Notes: a model not told the origin generated them from the letters alone. 64,000 nucleotides of DNA from Nonomuraea fuscirosea (GCF_003001935.1 NZ_PVNG01000021.1:124001-188000), one strand, 5' to 3'. Shown: positions 49,106 to 57,882, numbered from the stretch's first letter. Translations and numbers: made by a program.

Positions 49106-49827
49106 CCCACCCGCACCCGGCCGGCGCCGACCTGCGCGACGCACTCGCCGCCGCCAACCGCATCCTGGTCCGCGAAGGAGTCCTCGACGCCTTCGGCCAC
49201 GTCAGCGCCAGAACCGCGCCCGGCGCCGGCACCTTCCTGCTGTCCCGCAACCTCGCACCGGGCTCCGTCACCCCGTCCGACCTGCTCGTCCACCACCTCG
49301 ACGGGCAGATCGACGACCCCCGCCCGCCCTACCTCGAACGGTTCATCCACGCCGAGATCTACCGGCGCCGGCCGGACGTGCTCGCCGTCGTGCACAGCCA
49401 CTCACCGTCGGTCATCCCGTTCGGCGTCAGCGACACCCCGCTACGGCCGGTCGTCCACATGGCCGGGTTCCTCACCGCCGAACGCACACCCGTCTACGAG
49501 ATCAGCGACCACGCCGGCGACGCCACCGACCTCCTCATCACCTCACCCGAACTCGGCGCCTCCCTCGCCACCACCCTCGCCGGCGGCTCCGTCGCCCTGA
49601 TGCGCGGCCACGGCTCGGTCACCGCCGGCGCCTCCCTCATGGAAGTGGTCTACCGCGCCGTCTACACCGAGGTGAACGCCCGCATCCAACTCCAGGCCCT
49701 GACCCTGGGCACCCCGCGCTACCTCAGCGCCGGCGAAGCCAAGGCCGCCGACCAGTCCGTCGGCGCGCAGGCCCGCCGCGCCTGGGACGTCTGGCGCAAC
49801 CAGGTCACCCAGGACGGCGCCCGATGA
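49102..49827 (+). CDS. Class II aldolase/adducin-family protein
   Basis: A 241-aa protein with the family's metal-binding set: 'FGHVSAR' early, H-x-H in 'VLAVVHSHSPSVIPFGVS', and a later His in 'ALMRGHGSVTAGASLMEVVY'. Members are zinc-dependent aldolases or decarboxylases of hydroxy-aromatic acids (for example 3,4-dihydroxyphthalate or related decarboxylases). The start overlaps the preceding stop (ATGA) and its stop overlaps the next start (ATGA), so the four-gene operon is tightly coupled. Both aldol cleavage and decarboxylation are possible here. Confidence 0.9.
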   Translation: MTHPHPAGADLRDALAAANRILVREGVLDAFGHVSARTAPGAGTFLLSRNLAPGSVTPSDLLVHHLDGQIDDPRPPYLERFIHAEIYRRRPDVLAVVHSHSPSVIPFGVSDTPLRPVVHMAGFLTAERTPVYEISDHAGDATDLLITSPELGASLATTLAGGSVALMRGHGSVTAGASLMEVVYRAVYTEVNARIQLQALTLGTPRYLSAGEAKAADQSVGAQARRAWDVWRNQVTQDGAR

Positions 49828-51329
49828 CCACACAACACCTCACCACAGCCCGCCAGGAACGCCGCCACGAGATCGACGACGTACTCCGGCGCCCCTTCCA
49901 CCTGCTGATCGGCGGCCGCCTGACCCCCGCCTCGGGCGGAGCCACGTTCACCACCACCGACCCCTGCACCGGCGACACGCTCGCCACCGTCCCCGACGCC
50001 CGACCAGCCGACGTGGACGCCGCGACCGAAGCCGCCGAACACGCCCGCGCCGGCTGGCGCGCCACCCCGATCGCCGAACGCGCCCGCCACATCCTCGCCC
50101 TCGCCGACACCGTCGAGCACCACGCCGAGGAACTCGCCCTCCTGGACACCCTCGACGTCGGCTCCCCCATCGTCAACGCCCGCACCGACGTCCGGATCGC
50201 CGTCGAGCAGATGCGCATGTACGCCGGACTCGCCCTGGAACTGAAAGGCCAGACCATCCCGGGCTCGGGCGCCCTCCACCTGACCCTGCGCGAACCGGTC
50301 GGCGTGGTGGCGAAGATCTTCCCGTTCAACCACCCACTGATGTTCGCCTGCCGCGTCGCCGCACCCCTCATCGCCGGAAACCCGTGCGTCATCAAACCAC
50401 CCGAGGCGGGACCGCTGTCGACCCTGCGGCTCGGCGAACTGGCCCGCGACCTCCTCCCACCGGGCGTGCTCAACATCGTCACCGGCGACGGGCCCGCGGT
50501 CCCCGACCGGCTCGTCCGCCACCCCGCCGTCCGCCGCATCGGATTCATCGGCTCCGAACCCACCGGCCGCGCCATCCAGCGCGCCGCCGCCGAATCCGGC
50601 GTCAAACACGTCACCCTGGAACTCGGCGGCAAGAACGCGATGATCGTCTTCGACGACGCCCCCGTCACCGAAGCCGCGCGCAGCGCCGTCGCCGGCATGA
50701 ACTTCATGTGGGCCGGCCAGTCCTGCGGCTCCACCTCACGACTGCTGATCCACGACAGCGTGTACGACGAAGTCCTCGCCGAGGTCGCCCGGGCGGTCGA
50801 CGAAATCCGCGTCGGCGACCCGCTCGACCCCGCCACCACCCAGGGCACCATGGTCGACCGCCGCGCCCAGGCCAAGGCCTTCGACTACATCAAGATCGCC
50901 GTCGACGACGGCGCACGTCTCGTCCGCGGCGGCACCCCACCACAACCCACCGGCCCGGCCGCGTTCGTGGCCCCGACCGTCCTGGCCGACGTCACCCCCA
51001 CCTCCCGCGTCGCCCAGGAGGAGATCTTCGGACCCGTCCTGTCCGTCCTGCGCTTCCACACCGAGGAGGAGGCGATCCGGATCGCCAACGGCGTCCGCTA
51101 CGGCCTCACCGGAGCCGTCTGGACCAACGACCTCGACCGCGCCTTCCGCGTCGCCGAGGCGATGGAAGCCGGCTACACCTGGGTCAACGGCTCCGGCGCC
51201 CACTTCCCCAACGTCCCGTACGGCGGCGTCAAAGCCTCCGGCGTCGGCGCCAAGGAGGAATGCCTCGAAGAACTGCTCTCCTACACCTCGGAGAAGGTCG
51301 TCAACGTCATGATCCGCCGCAACGGATGA
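49824..51329 (+). CDS. Aldehyde dehydrogenase (NAD(P)-dependent)
   Basis: A 501-aa ALDH with 'VVAKIFPFNHPLMFACRVAA', 'LVRHPAVRRIGFIGSEPTGR', the catalytic Glu in 'VTLELGGKNAMIVFDD', the catalytic Cys in 'WAGQSCGSTSRLLIH' and 'EEIFGPVLSVLRFHTEEEAI'. All key residues are present, so it should oxidise an aldehyde to the acid, probably the product of the ThDP enzyme. It is the last gene of the operon and overlaps its upstream neighbour (ATGA). Confidence 0.93.
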   Translation: MTTQHLTTARQERRHEIDDVLRRPFHLLIGGRLTPASGGATFTTTDPCTGDTLATVPDARPADVDAATEAAEHARAGWRATPIAERARHILALADTVEHHAEELALLDTLDVGSPIVNARTDVRIAVEQMRMYAGLALELKGQTIPGSGALHLTLREPVGVVAKIFPFNHPLMFACRVAAPLIAGNPCVIKPPEAGPLSTLRLGELARDLLPPGVLNIVTGDGPAVPDRLVRHPAVRRIGFIGSEPTGRAIQRAAAESGVKHVTLELGGKNAMIVFDDAPVTEAARSAVAGMNFMWAGQSCGSTSRLLIHDSVYDEVLAEVARAVDEIRVGDPLDPATTQGTMVDRRAQAKAFDYIKIAVDDGARLVRGGTPPQPTGPAAFVAPTVLADVTPTSRVAQEEIFGPVLSVLRFHTEEEAIRIANGVRYGLTGAVWTNDLDRAFRVAEAMEAGYTWVNGSGAHFPNVPYGGVKASGVGAKEECLEELLSYTSEKVVNVMIRRNG

Positions 51330-51403
51330 CAGCCCGCCGCTCGACGATGCTGAAGATCTCCCTCATCGGCGACAACCTCCCGGAGCCGTGACCCCCGCGC
51401 TCT

Positions 51404-51431
51404 TTGAACCGTTCCGCTTGAACCGTTCCGC
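51404..51431. repeat. 14-bp tandem repeat upstream of an SDR gene
   Basis: TTGAACCGTTCCGC occurs twice back to back (51404-51417, 51418-51431), 108 nt before the SDR gene. It could be a regulator-binding pair or a slippage product. Confidence 0.6.
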
Positions 51432-51539
51432 AGCCTGTTTTCGCAGCTCAGGGCTGGTTCAGCGGAAGCCGGGCAGGAGACGGAAAGCACCGGGCCGCGA
51501 CCGTCCCGGCCCGCCCGCCAGCGCGAAGGAGCTCCGCAC

Positions 51540-52382
51540 ATGTCCACCTGGTTCATCACCGGCGCCTCCCGAGGCCTCGGCCTGCACATCGCCCGCACCG
51601 CCGTCGCACACGGCGACACCGTGGTGGCGGCGATCCGCGACCCCGCCCGCCTGCCCGACGACCTCCAGCAATCCAGCCAGGTCCTCGGCGTCCGGCTCGA
51701 CGTCACCCGCGACGAGCAGATCACCCAAGCCGTCCAAACCGCCGTCCAGCACTTCGGCACCATCGACGTCCTCGTCAACAACGCCGGCCGCGGCCTGCTC
51801 GGCGCCCTGGAAGAGATCACCGACACCGAGACGCGCTCCCTGTTCGACCTCAACGTCTTCGCCCTCACCAACCTCATCCGCGCCGTCCTGCCAGGCATGC
51901 GCGCCGCCGGCCACGGGAAGATCGTCAACATCGGCTCCCGGGCCGGCTTCGAGGGCGAACCAGGCGTGAGCATGTACGCCGCCTCCAAATTCGCCGTCGC
52001 CGGCCTCAGCGAAGCACTGTCGGCCGAACTGGCACCGTTCGGCATCCAATGCATGGTCGTCGAACCCGGCGTACTGCGCACCGACTTCCTCGACACCAGC
52101 TCCCTGTCCACCGCCGAACACCGCATCGACGCCTACGACGGCACCCCCGCCCACATCACCCTGGACTGGGCCGGCACCGCCAACCACACCCAGCTCGGCG
52201 ACCCGGCCAAAAGCGCCGCCCTCATCTACGAGGTCACCTGCCAGGACGAACTGCCCGGACACCTCTACCTCGGACCCGACACGCTCGAACGGCTACAGGT
52301 CAAACTCGACCGGATCCACCAGGATGTGACCCCTTGGCGGGCCAAATCCGCCGCCACCGCGTACGACGACACCACCGCCTGA
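51540..52382 (+). CDS. Short-chain dehydrogenase/reductase
   Basis: A 280-aa classical SDR. The cofactor motif T-G-x3-G-x-G is 'FITGASRGLGLHIARTA'. 'IDVLVNNAGRG' is present, and the catalytic Ser-Tyr-Lys is 'IVNIGSRAGFEGEPGVSMYA' then 'ASKFAVAGLSEAL'. It is a cytoplasmic NADP(H)-dependent oxidoreductase of unknown substrate. AAGGAG lies about 10 nt before the ATG at 51540. It follows the MatC operon by 210 nt, with a tandem repeat in the gap, so it is probably a separate unit. Confidence 0.92.
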   Translation: MSTWFITGASRGLGLHIARTAVAHGDTVVAAIRDPARLPDDLQQSSQVLGVRLDVTRDEQITQAVQTAVQHFGTIDVLVNNAGRGLLGALEEITDTETRSLFDLNVFALTNLIRAVLPGMRAAGHGKIVNIGSRAGFEGEPGVSMYAASKFAVAGLSEALSAELAPFGIQCMVVEPGVLRTDFLDTSSLSTAEHRIDAYDGTPAHITLDWAGTANHTQLGDPAKSAALIYEVTCQDELPGHLYLGPDTLERLQVKLDRIHQDVTPWRAKSAATAYDDTTA

Positions 52383-52433
52383 TACCCGCGACGCGCCCGG
52401 CCCCGGACAGCCGGACGCGCAGCCGAGGAGACC

Positions 52434-53687
52434 TCAGGAGACGGTGAGCGAGCCGTTCGCGTTACGGGCACACGTCACGACCGACCGCGGCGCCGCCGCC
52501 ACAGCGCCCGCAAGGCACTGCCCGAGCACCGAGTGACCCGCCGCATTGGGATGCCACGACTCCTGGCAGGTCTGGAAATAGGTGACACACGTGTTCGCCG
52601 CCCGCTGGATACCGATCTTGTCCCAGCCGGACAAACTCGTGATGAACGTACCGGACGGACCGTCCTGCACCCGGACCGGCGTCGCCAGCGCACCACCCGG
52701 ACTGCCGGGATTCTCACACAACCTGGCCCCGTCGAAAGCCCGCTGAACATCCAGCACCCGCACGTCCGCCGCCGGACGCTCGGCCGCCAGCGTCGCCCGC
52801 GCATTCTTGACCAACGAGCCGAGACTCTCCGAGAACACCTGCCCAGGCGCCAGACTAGCCCGGTGAATCGGGCACCCCGCCGCATACCGCTCAGCGCCCA
52901 GAGCACGGAACTTGTCACGAGTGTCGGAACGGTTGTCCTCTTCGTGATACTGCGAGGCGAGTTCAGACGGCAACGGATTGGTGTACGTCTGCAGAATCAC
53001 CTGATGACTGCCATCGGCGTCAACCTGGTCGAGAGTGTCCAGAATCTGCCGCAATGCCGCCGTCGTCTCAACAGTGGCGGCGGCGACCTCGGCCCCGGTG
53101 GCCAGATCCGACGCGGTGCAGGGCCGCTGCGGCACCTCACCCTTCAGATAAGCCCAGAACTCCCACCAACCCGTCCAGGCGTCCGCGATGAACCGGTTGG
53201 CACACAACGTGGCCACATCACCGAACGTGAACTGCGTGTTGTTCGAGCCGAGACCGACCAGCACGACATCGATGTCGTACGACTGCGCGACCGCCCGCAA
53301 CTGATCGAGCTGCGAAGCGACGGTACGGCCCTCGGGCCGGGCACTCGCGGGAGCGGCGATGTCGGCGGGCTGAGCACCGGAACACGCCAGATTGAAACGC
53401 TGCTGAATACCCGGAAGCGACGCCGCGAACACCGAGGCGTTCGCGGAACGGTGACAGAAGTAGGCGTTGCTGTTGGCCGCCGACCAGCCGGGGAAACCCT
53501 GCGCCGTACCGGCGGCGTCGACGACGGGCTGGTAATTCCCCGCGCCCTCGCCGCTGACGAAACTGTCGCCGAGCGCGACGGCGGCGGTGGGCAGAGCCGC
53601 CTGCGCCGGCCCGCCCTGCACCACCTGGACACCCGTCGCGCTCACCAGAAGCGCGACAACCGCGGTGGCACGCTGAAATAACCGCAT
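52434..53687 (-). CDS. Secreted SGNH/GDSL-family hydrolase (lipase/esterase)
   Basis: A 417-aa exported enzyme with a signal peptide ('RLFQRATAVVALLVSATGVQ', cleavage near 'AQA-A' at about residue 31). The SGNH blocks are I 'VALGDSFVSGEGAGNY', II Gly near 'ACSGAQPADI', III 'VLVGLGSNNTQFTF' and V 'WHPNAAGHSVLG' (Asp is replaced by Asn-Pro in the usual D-x-x-H). The enzyme should hydrolyse ester bonds outside the cell. Its many Cys suggest disulfides. The ATG at 53687 follows GAGGTGG. Confidence 0.87.
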   Translation of the reverse strand: MRLFQRATAVVALLVSATGVQVVQGGPAQAALPTAAVALGDSFVSGEGAGNYQPVVDAAGTAQGFPGWSAANSNAYFCHRSANASVFAASLPGIQQRFNLACSGAQPADIAAPASARPEGRTVASQLDQLRAVAQSYDIDVVLVGLGSNNTQFTFGDVATLCANRFIADAWTGWWEFWAYLKGEVPQRPCTASDLATGAEVAAATVETTAALRQILDTLDQVDADGSHQVILQTYTNPLPSELASQYHEEDNRSDTRDKFRALGAERYAAGCPIHRASLAPGQVFSESLGSLVKNARATLAAERPAADVRVLDVQRAFDGARLCENPGSPGGALATPVRVQDGPSGTFITSLSGWDKIGIQRAANTCVTYFQTCQESWHPNAAGHSVLGQCLAGAVAAAPRSVVTCARNANGSLTVS

Positions 53688-53777
53688 AACCACCTCATTT
53701 CCTACTAAATGAGTACGAAATACGCATGTGTGGATCACAACACGCCGCACCCACCCCGTCAACACACCGCCCCCGCC

Positions 53778-53972
53778 TCACTGATCATCGACAAAAACCT
53801 CCTCGATCCTCAGCGCGAACACCCGGGCAAGACGGAAAGCGACAGGAAGACTCGGATCGAACTTCCCCGTCTCGATGGCATTGATCGTCTGCCTCGACAC
53901 ACTGACCCGCTGAGCCAGCTCAGCCTGCGTCCAGCCACGCTCGGCCCGCAGCTCCGTAATGCGATTCTTCAT
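53778..53972 (-). CDS. Small XRE-type transcriptional regulator
   Basis: A 64-aa single helix-turn-helix protein: 'ITELRAERGWTQAELAQRVS', 'VSRQTINAIETGKFDPSLPV', 'AFRLARVFALRIEEVFVDD'. This is the compact XRE type (YozG-like) often encoded with a small membrane protein. It overlaps the upstream membrane gene (ATGA). The twin palindromes at 54412-54469 upstream of that gene are its likely operators, giving autoregulation. Confidence 0.9.
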   Translation of the reverse strand: MKNRITELRAERGWTQAELAQRVSVSRQTINAIETGKFDPSLPVAFRLARVFALRIEEVFVDDQ

Positions 53973-54388
53973 CGATACCTGATCTTGCCCGCGACGAAGG
54001 AGACCATGTAGACGGCCCCCAGAAGCGCGGGGAACACCGCGATATCCACGTCATAGGCGACAAGCCCGGCGGCGTCCGCGACGACGTACGAGAACCCGCC
54101 GACCCACCCCACCCCCAGAGTGATCACCAGCGCATCCTGCACGATCTTCCGCTGCAGCTCATCGATCCCCCGGAAGAACCGCGCGAACGCGACGATCCAT
54201 CCGACGCCGACGACCAGATTGACGGCGACCGCGGCCCAGCTCGCCACCGGCTGCCCCGAGCCCCACGCGAGCCCGGGCCCGAACTTCGACAAGGCCAGGG
54301 TCGCCGCCCAGGCGAACGTCCAGAGCACGAGCCGAACGGACACCCCGGCCGACTCCCGATAGCCCCCGGTCGCGTTGTGTGCTTGCAC
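53969..54388 (-). CDS. Small integral membrane protein linked to the XRE regulator
   Basis: A 139-aa protein with about four helices: 'RLVLWTFAWAATLALSKFG', 'WAAVAVNLVVGVGWIVAFAR', 'DALVITLGVGWVGGFSYVVA' and 'VFPALLGAVYMVSFVAGKIR', with a conserved-looking 'FFRGIDELQRKIVQDAL' loop. The GTG at 54388 is preferred because GGGAGGG lies 6 nt upstream; the longer in-frame start crosses the operators. XRE plus four-helix membrane protein pairs of this kind are common in actinobacteria. Signalling from the membrane protein to the XRE protein is an inference. Confidence 0.78.
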   Translation of the reverse strand: MQAHNATGGYRESAGVSVRLVLWTFAWAATLALSKFGPGLAWGSGQPVASWAAVAVNLVVGVGWIVAFARFFRGIDELQRKIVQDALVITLGVGWVGGFSYVVADAAGLVAYDVDIAVFPALLGAVYMVSFVAGKIRYR

Positions 54389-54411
54389 GAATGGCCCTCC
54401 CACCAGCGAGA

Positions 54412-54469
54412 TGTCAAGTACACTTGACACGGTAGGAGGCGCTCGTCCCGATGTCAAGCGTGCTTTACA
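54412..54469 (-). promoter_or_regulatory. Twin palindromic operators and promoter of the membrane protein-XRE pair
   Basis: TGTCAAGTACACTTGACA (54412-54429) is a perfect 8-2-8 palindrome. A second copy, TGTCAAGCGTGCTTTACA (54452-54469), matches at 13 of 18 positions, and the copies start exactly 40 nt apart. On the minus strand the second copy supplies a TTGACA -35 with TACCGT 17 nt downstream as -10, so one operator covers the -35 and the other lies just after the -10. Confidence 0.75.
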
Positions 54470-54651
54470 TGGATCGAGCCGGCCCGGCATTTTGCTTGTG
54501 GTGAGCGTATGGGCGTAGCCCATGCCTTGTGGGGTGTAAGTGAGGTTTATTGCCTCGACCCAGCGCCTTTACAATGTAGATTTCTAAGCTGAGACAGAGG
54601 CCGCAGAAGGACTTCCATAAACTATAAATATAAAGATGCTATGCTTCTGGC

Positions 54652-55110
54652 ATGAGCCGACAAGACGCCGCTCCTGGCGCGTCCGCCGCCATCGGGGCAG
54701 CCCTCTACGGCCTGGCCACCAGGGCTGTGAGACGTCTACCCCGGGACATGAGCCTGACCTCCGCCGCCACCCTGGCCACCCTGGACCGGACCGGCCCGCG
54801 CCGCATCACCGATCTGGCCGCGGCCGAGGGCGTCACCCAGCCCGCGATGACCGTCCTGGTCCGGGTGATGGAGGAGTCCGGCCTGGTCGAGCGGCGGGGC
54901 GACGCGTCCGACAAGCGGGTCACGCTGGTGTGCCTGACCGAGGCCGGCGCCTCCTATGTCCGGACGCGGCGCCAGGCGGGCGTCCAGGCGTTCGAGCGGT
55001 TGATCGGTAAGCTGAGCGGCGACGAGATCGAGGCGCTGGTGGCGGCCCTTCCGGCACTGCGGCATCTGGCGGAGCTCGAAGGCCAGGACCGCGAAGGGCC
55101 GAAGCAGTGA
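54652..55110 (+). CDS. MarR-family regulator
   Basis: A 152-aa winged helix regulator: 'GPRRITDLAAAEGVTQPAMT', 'VLVRVMEESGLVERRGDASD', 'KRVTLVCLTEAGASYVRTRR'. The wing 'RRGDASDKRV' is typical. It starts at ATG 54652 in an A+T-rich stretch (54600-54650) that probably holds its own promoter, and its stop overlaps the GTG start of an MFS exporter gene (GTGA). It likely represses that exporter and responds to its drug-like substrate. Confidence 0.92.
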   Translation: MSRQDAAPGASAAIGAALYGLATRAVRRLPRDMSLTSAATLATLDRTGPRRITDLAAAEGVTQPAMTVLVRVMEESGLVERRGDASDKRVTLVCLTEAGASYVRTRRQAGVQAFERLIGKLSGDEIEALVAALPALRHLAELEGQDREGPKQ

Positions 55111-56543
55111 CCGGCAGCCGGTCGGCGGAGTCGCGGGGGAAGGCGCTCCCGGTGGCGCGTTCCGAGGCGCGGCTGCTGGTCCCCGCCCTGGTGTTCATCG
55201 CTCTGGTCGTGGCGGCGGTCGCCAGCCTCGGGACGCCGCTCATCACCAGCGTGGCGACCTCGCTGCACGTCTCGCTCGGGAGCGCGCAGTGGACGCTGAC
55301 CATCGCGCTGCTCAGCGGCGCCGTCGCCACGCCGGTCCTGGGCCGGCTCGGAGCAGGACCGCACCGGCGCGCCACGATCCTCATCACGCTGGCCGTCGTC
55401 GTCGCCGGCAGCGCGCTCACCGTGCTGCCGCTGCCGTTCGCGTGGCTGCTGGCGGGCAGGGCGGCCCAGGGTGTCGGGCTCGGGCTGACGGCGCTGATGA
55501 TGGGCGTGGCCCGGGACCACCTCCCCGAGGAGCGCGGCTCGTCCGTGATCGCCCTGATCTCGGTGGTCTCGATCATCGGGGCCGGCGTCGGCTACCCGCT
55601 GGCCGCGCTGCTCGCCGAGCTCGGCGGGCTACGGGCCGCCTACGGGCTCGGCCTGGTCGTCACCGCCGCCGCCCTCCTGACCGCGTGGCGCTCCGTACCC
55701 GACGCTCCCGAGGGCCGTTCCGCCCGCGTGGACGTGACGGGCGCGGTCGTCCTGGCCGCTGCGCTGCTCCTGGTGTTGCTTCTCGCCGGCGAACGGGATC
55801 TGTGGAGCCGGCATCCCGCCGTGGCGGCCGGCCTCGCCGTCGTCGCGGTGGCGCTGCTCTGCGTCTGGTGCGTCATCGAGCTGCGTAGTACGGCGCCTCT
55901 GGTCGATGTGCGGGCGGTGCGGCACCCGGCGGTCGCCGGGGCGAACCTCGCCATGTTCGTCGGCGGGATCGGCATGTACCTCCTGCTCACGCTCATCACC
56001 CGGTACGCGCAGACACCGCACGGGGCCGGCTACGGCTTCGGCCTGACGACCTTCGTCGCCGGGCTGGTCCTCATCCCGTTCTCGGTGCTGGGTTTCGTCG
56101 CCGGCAAGCTCACGCCGCGGGCCAGGACGCGGATCTCCGACCCCCTGCTGCTGGCCGGCAGTGCCGTCGTGGTCGGCGGCGGATTCGCCCTGTTCGCGGT
56201 AGCCCGGTCGGACCTGGCCGAACTGTTCGCGGCGATGGGTGTGCTCGGCTTCGGCGTCGGCGGCTTCTCGGCCGCGATGCCCGGCGTCATCCTGGCCGTC
56301 ACCCCCAAGAGCGAGACGTCTAGCGCCATGAGCTTCAACTACGTGGTCCGCAGCGTCGGGTACTCCCTGGGCAGCGCCTTCGGCGGCCTGATCCTCACCA
56401 CGGGCACCGGCCCCGGCCACCTCTTCCCCGACGACAGCGCCTACACCACCGCGGCGCTGGCCGGCATCGGCGCGATGGCGATCACCACCCTGACAAGCCT
56501 CACTCTCGCCCGCCGACGCGACCGTCGAGACCGGGGGCGGTAG
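55107..56543 (+). CDS. MFS drug exporter (DHA2-like, 14 helices)
   Basis: A 478-aa major facilitator with about 14 helices, including the N-terminal 'ARLLVPALVFIALVVAAVAS', the motif C-like 'VVSIIGAGVGYPLAALLAEL', and a first-loop motif variant 'LGRLGAGPHRRATI' (motif A usually D-R-x-G-R-R). Members pump hydrophobic drugs in exchange for protons. Start GTG 55107 overlaps the MarR stop (GTGA). It is co-regulated with MarR. Confidence 0.9.
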   Translation: MTGSRSAESRGKALPVARSEARLLVPALVFIALVVAAVASLGTPLITSVATSLHVSLGSAQWTLTIALLSGAVATPVLGRLGAGPHRRATILITLAVVVAGSALTVLPLPFAWLLAGRAAQGVGLGLTALMMGVARDHLPEERGSSVIALISVVSIIGAGVGYPLAALLAELGGLRAAYGLGLVVTAAALLTAWRSVPDAPEGRSARVDVTGAVVLAAALLLVLLLAGERDLWSRHPAVAAGLAVVAVALLCVWCVIELRSTAPLVDVRAVRHPAVAGANLAMFVGGIGMYLLLTLITRYAQTPHGAGYGFGLTTFVAGLVLIPFSVLGFVAGKLTPRARTRISDPLLLAGSAVVVGGGFALFAVARSDLAELFAAMGVLGFGVGGFSAAMPGVILAVTPKSETSSAMSFNYVVRSVGYSLGSAFGGLILTTGTGPGHLFPDDSAYTTAALAGIGAMAITTLTSLTLARRRDRRDRGR

Positions 56544-56555
56544 GGTCCTCGTCCG

Positions 56556-57040
56556 TCGCGGCGGCGAGCCCGGCGCCGAGACCTTCGAGCTGGTCACCAC
56601 CGCGCTACCTGCCCTGGCCGAGAGCCAGGTGCTGGTCCGAAACACTTCCTGATCACCGAGACGTCCGGCAGCGTCGGCCGCTTCGGTGATCAGCTCTCCG
56701 CCCGCGCGGGAGCAGAGGTCGTCGCCTCCGCCGGCAGCCCCGCCTGCGCGCAGAGACTACGGGAGCTGGGCACCGCGGAGATGCCATCGGCCCGGAGAAC
56801 CCGGCGGGCCGGGCGTACGGCGTGCTGGACACCGTAGGCGGGCGTCAGCTCGCGCAGGCGTTCTGTCAGTTGGAAGACGACGGCGTGGTGATGGCCATCG
56901 GACGGGCGGCCCGCGGGCCTGCGGTCATCGACTTCGAGTTGGCGGTCACACGATCGGCGCCTGGTTCGCGGAGAACACCGAGCAAGGACACACCCAGATC
57001 CGTCCTTTCCTCACCTGGGCCATTCGAAGCCGTCGCAGCT
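56556..57040 (+). pseudogene. Degraded quinone oxidoreductase (MDR) gene
   Basis: Fragments of a medium-chain reductase appear in order. 'VLVRRGGEPGAETFELVTTA' is followed by 'ALPALAESQVLVRN' (N-terminal domain). Next comes 'TETSGSVGRFGDQLSARAGA' with 'EVVASAGSPACAQRLRELGT' (cofactor domain), then after a frame change 'YGVLDTVGGRQLAQAFCQLE' and 'DGVVMAIGRAARGPAVIDFE'. About 100 central residues are missing and at least one frameshift lies near 56780. It is not translatable as one protein. Confidence 0.65.
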
Positions 57041-57062
57041 CAAGAGCACTATCCTGCCCCCG

Positions 57063-57392
57063 ATGAAGGCCTCACGCCGCGCCACGCTGACGGAGGACGA
57101 ACGCCTGGCAACCCTGCGACGCCTCCTGATCGACACCGACGCTCCCCAGCGCCTTCGGGTCGCCGGCATCATCGTGCTGCTCTACGCCCAACCCCTCACC
57201 CGGGTCGTCCGGCTCACCGTCGACGAGGTGCTCCGCGACGGAGAAGCGGTACTCCTGCGCCTCGGGGAGCCGCCGTCACCCTGTCGTCGCGGACGCCCTC
57301 GGCTACGACAAGACCACTGCCCGACTCCTCAATGAGCGTGGGAAGCATGAAGCAGATACGCCACTGGAGATCACGGCCGGCCCAACACTAGG
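57063..57392 (+). pseudogene. Relic of an integrase-like protein's C-terminal region
   Basis: The frame 'LTEDERLATLRRLLIDTDAP', 'QRLRVAGIIVLLYAQPLTRV', 'VRLTVDEVLRDGEAVLLRLG' resembles the region of Streptomyces-type integrase-like proteins with a conserved 'RVAG-x3-LLYAQPL-x-R' core. After a frameshift near 57285 the frame reads 'HPVVADALGYDKTTARLLNE', matching the usual C-terminal helix. The family's function is not certain. No catalytic Tyr domain is seen. Confidence 0.5.
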
Positions 57393-57447
57393 GTGACGCC
57401 GTGATCAGTAAGCCACCAGGACCTTCCTAGGCTGGCTCCCATTACCC

Positions 57448-57843
57448 ATGATCGTCTTGGGATTGTGGGTCGCCGTCGATGCTGATCTGCCCTTCAAGAC
57501 GCGTTTCGCGCTCTCCCAAGCGAGCATGGAGCGCTTCTCCCAGAACCTCCTGGACGGCGGCGTGCAGGACGCTCCCGACTGCGCGTGGACAGGACTTTTC
57601 CCGGTATGCGGCCACATCCTCGACGAGGACGAAGGCGACCTCATTGGCGTTGAACTGCAAATCAGCGACTGGCCCATCGCGAGTTCGAGATGCTTCGTGT
57701 GGTCGCCTCCTCGTGGTCAACCCCACGCCGACGACTACGAATACAGGCTTAGGCACCTGACTGGGCCCCCGGTGGGGCTGTCGAGGCTGGGACGGTTGGT
57801 AGCCGTCTCTGGCGCAACACAGCCGACACACGTAGCCAGGTGA
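57448..57843 (+). CDS. Hypothetical protein, possibly frameshifted at its end
   Basis: A 131-aa frame beginning 'MIVLGLWVAVDADLPFKTRF' then 'ALSQASMERFSQNLLDGGVQ', with 'GHILDEDEGDLIGVELQISD' and 'WPIASSRCFVWSPPRGQPHA'. The composition and layout are protein-like, and I recall similar uncharacterised actinobacterial proteins with a 'LKTRFALSRASM' core. The last about 20 residues look less natural and may follow a frameshift. The minus strand has an open frame of similar length that is less convincing. G+C content is lower than that of its neighbours, suggesting recent acquisition. Confidence 0.5.
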   Translation: MIVLGLWVAVDADLPFKTRFALSQASMERFSQNLLDGGVQDAPDCAWTGLFPVCGHILDEDEGDLIGVELQISDWPIASSRCFVWSPPRGQPHADDYEYRLRHLTGPPVGLSRLGRLVAVSGATQPTHVAR

Positions 57844-57882
57844 CGGGACGGACTGCTCCGCCGCCCGTAGGCGGGCCGGTGC

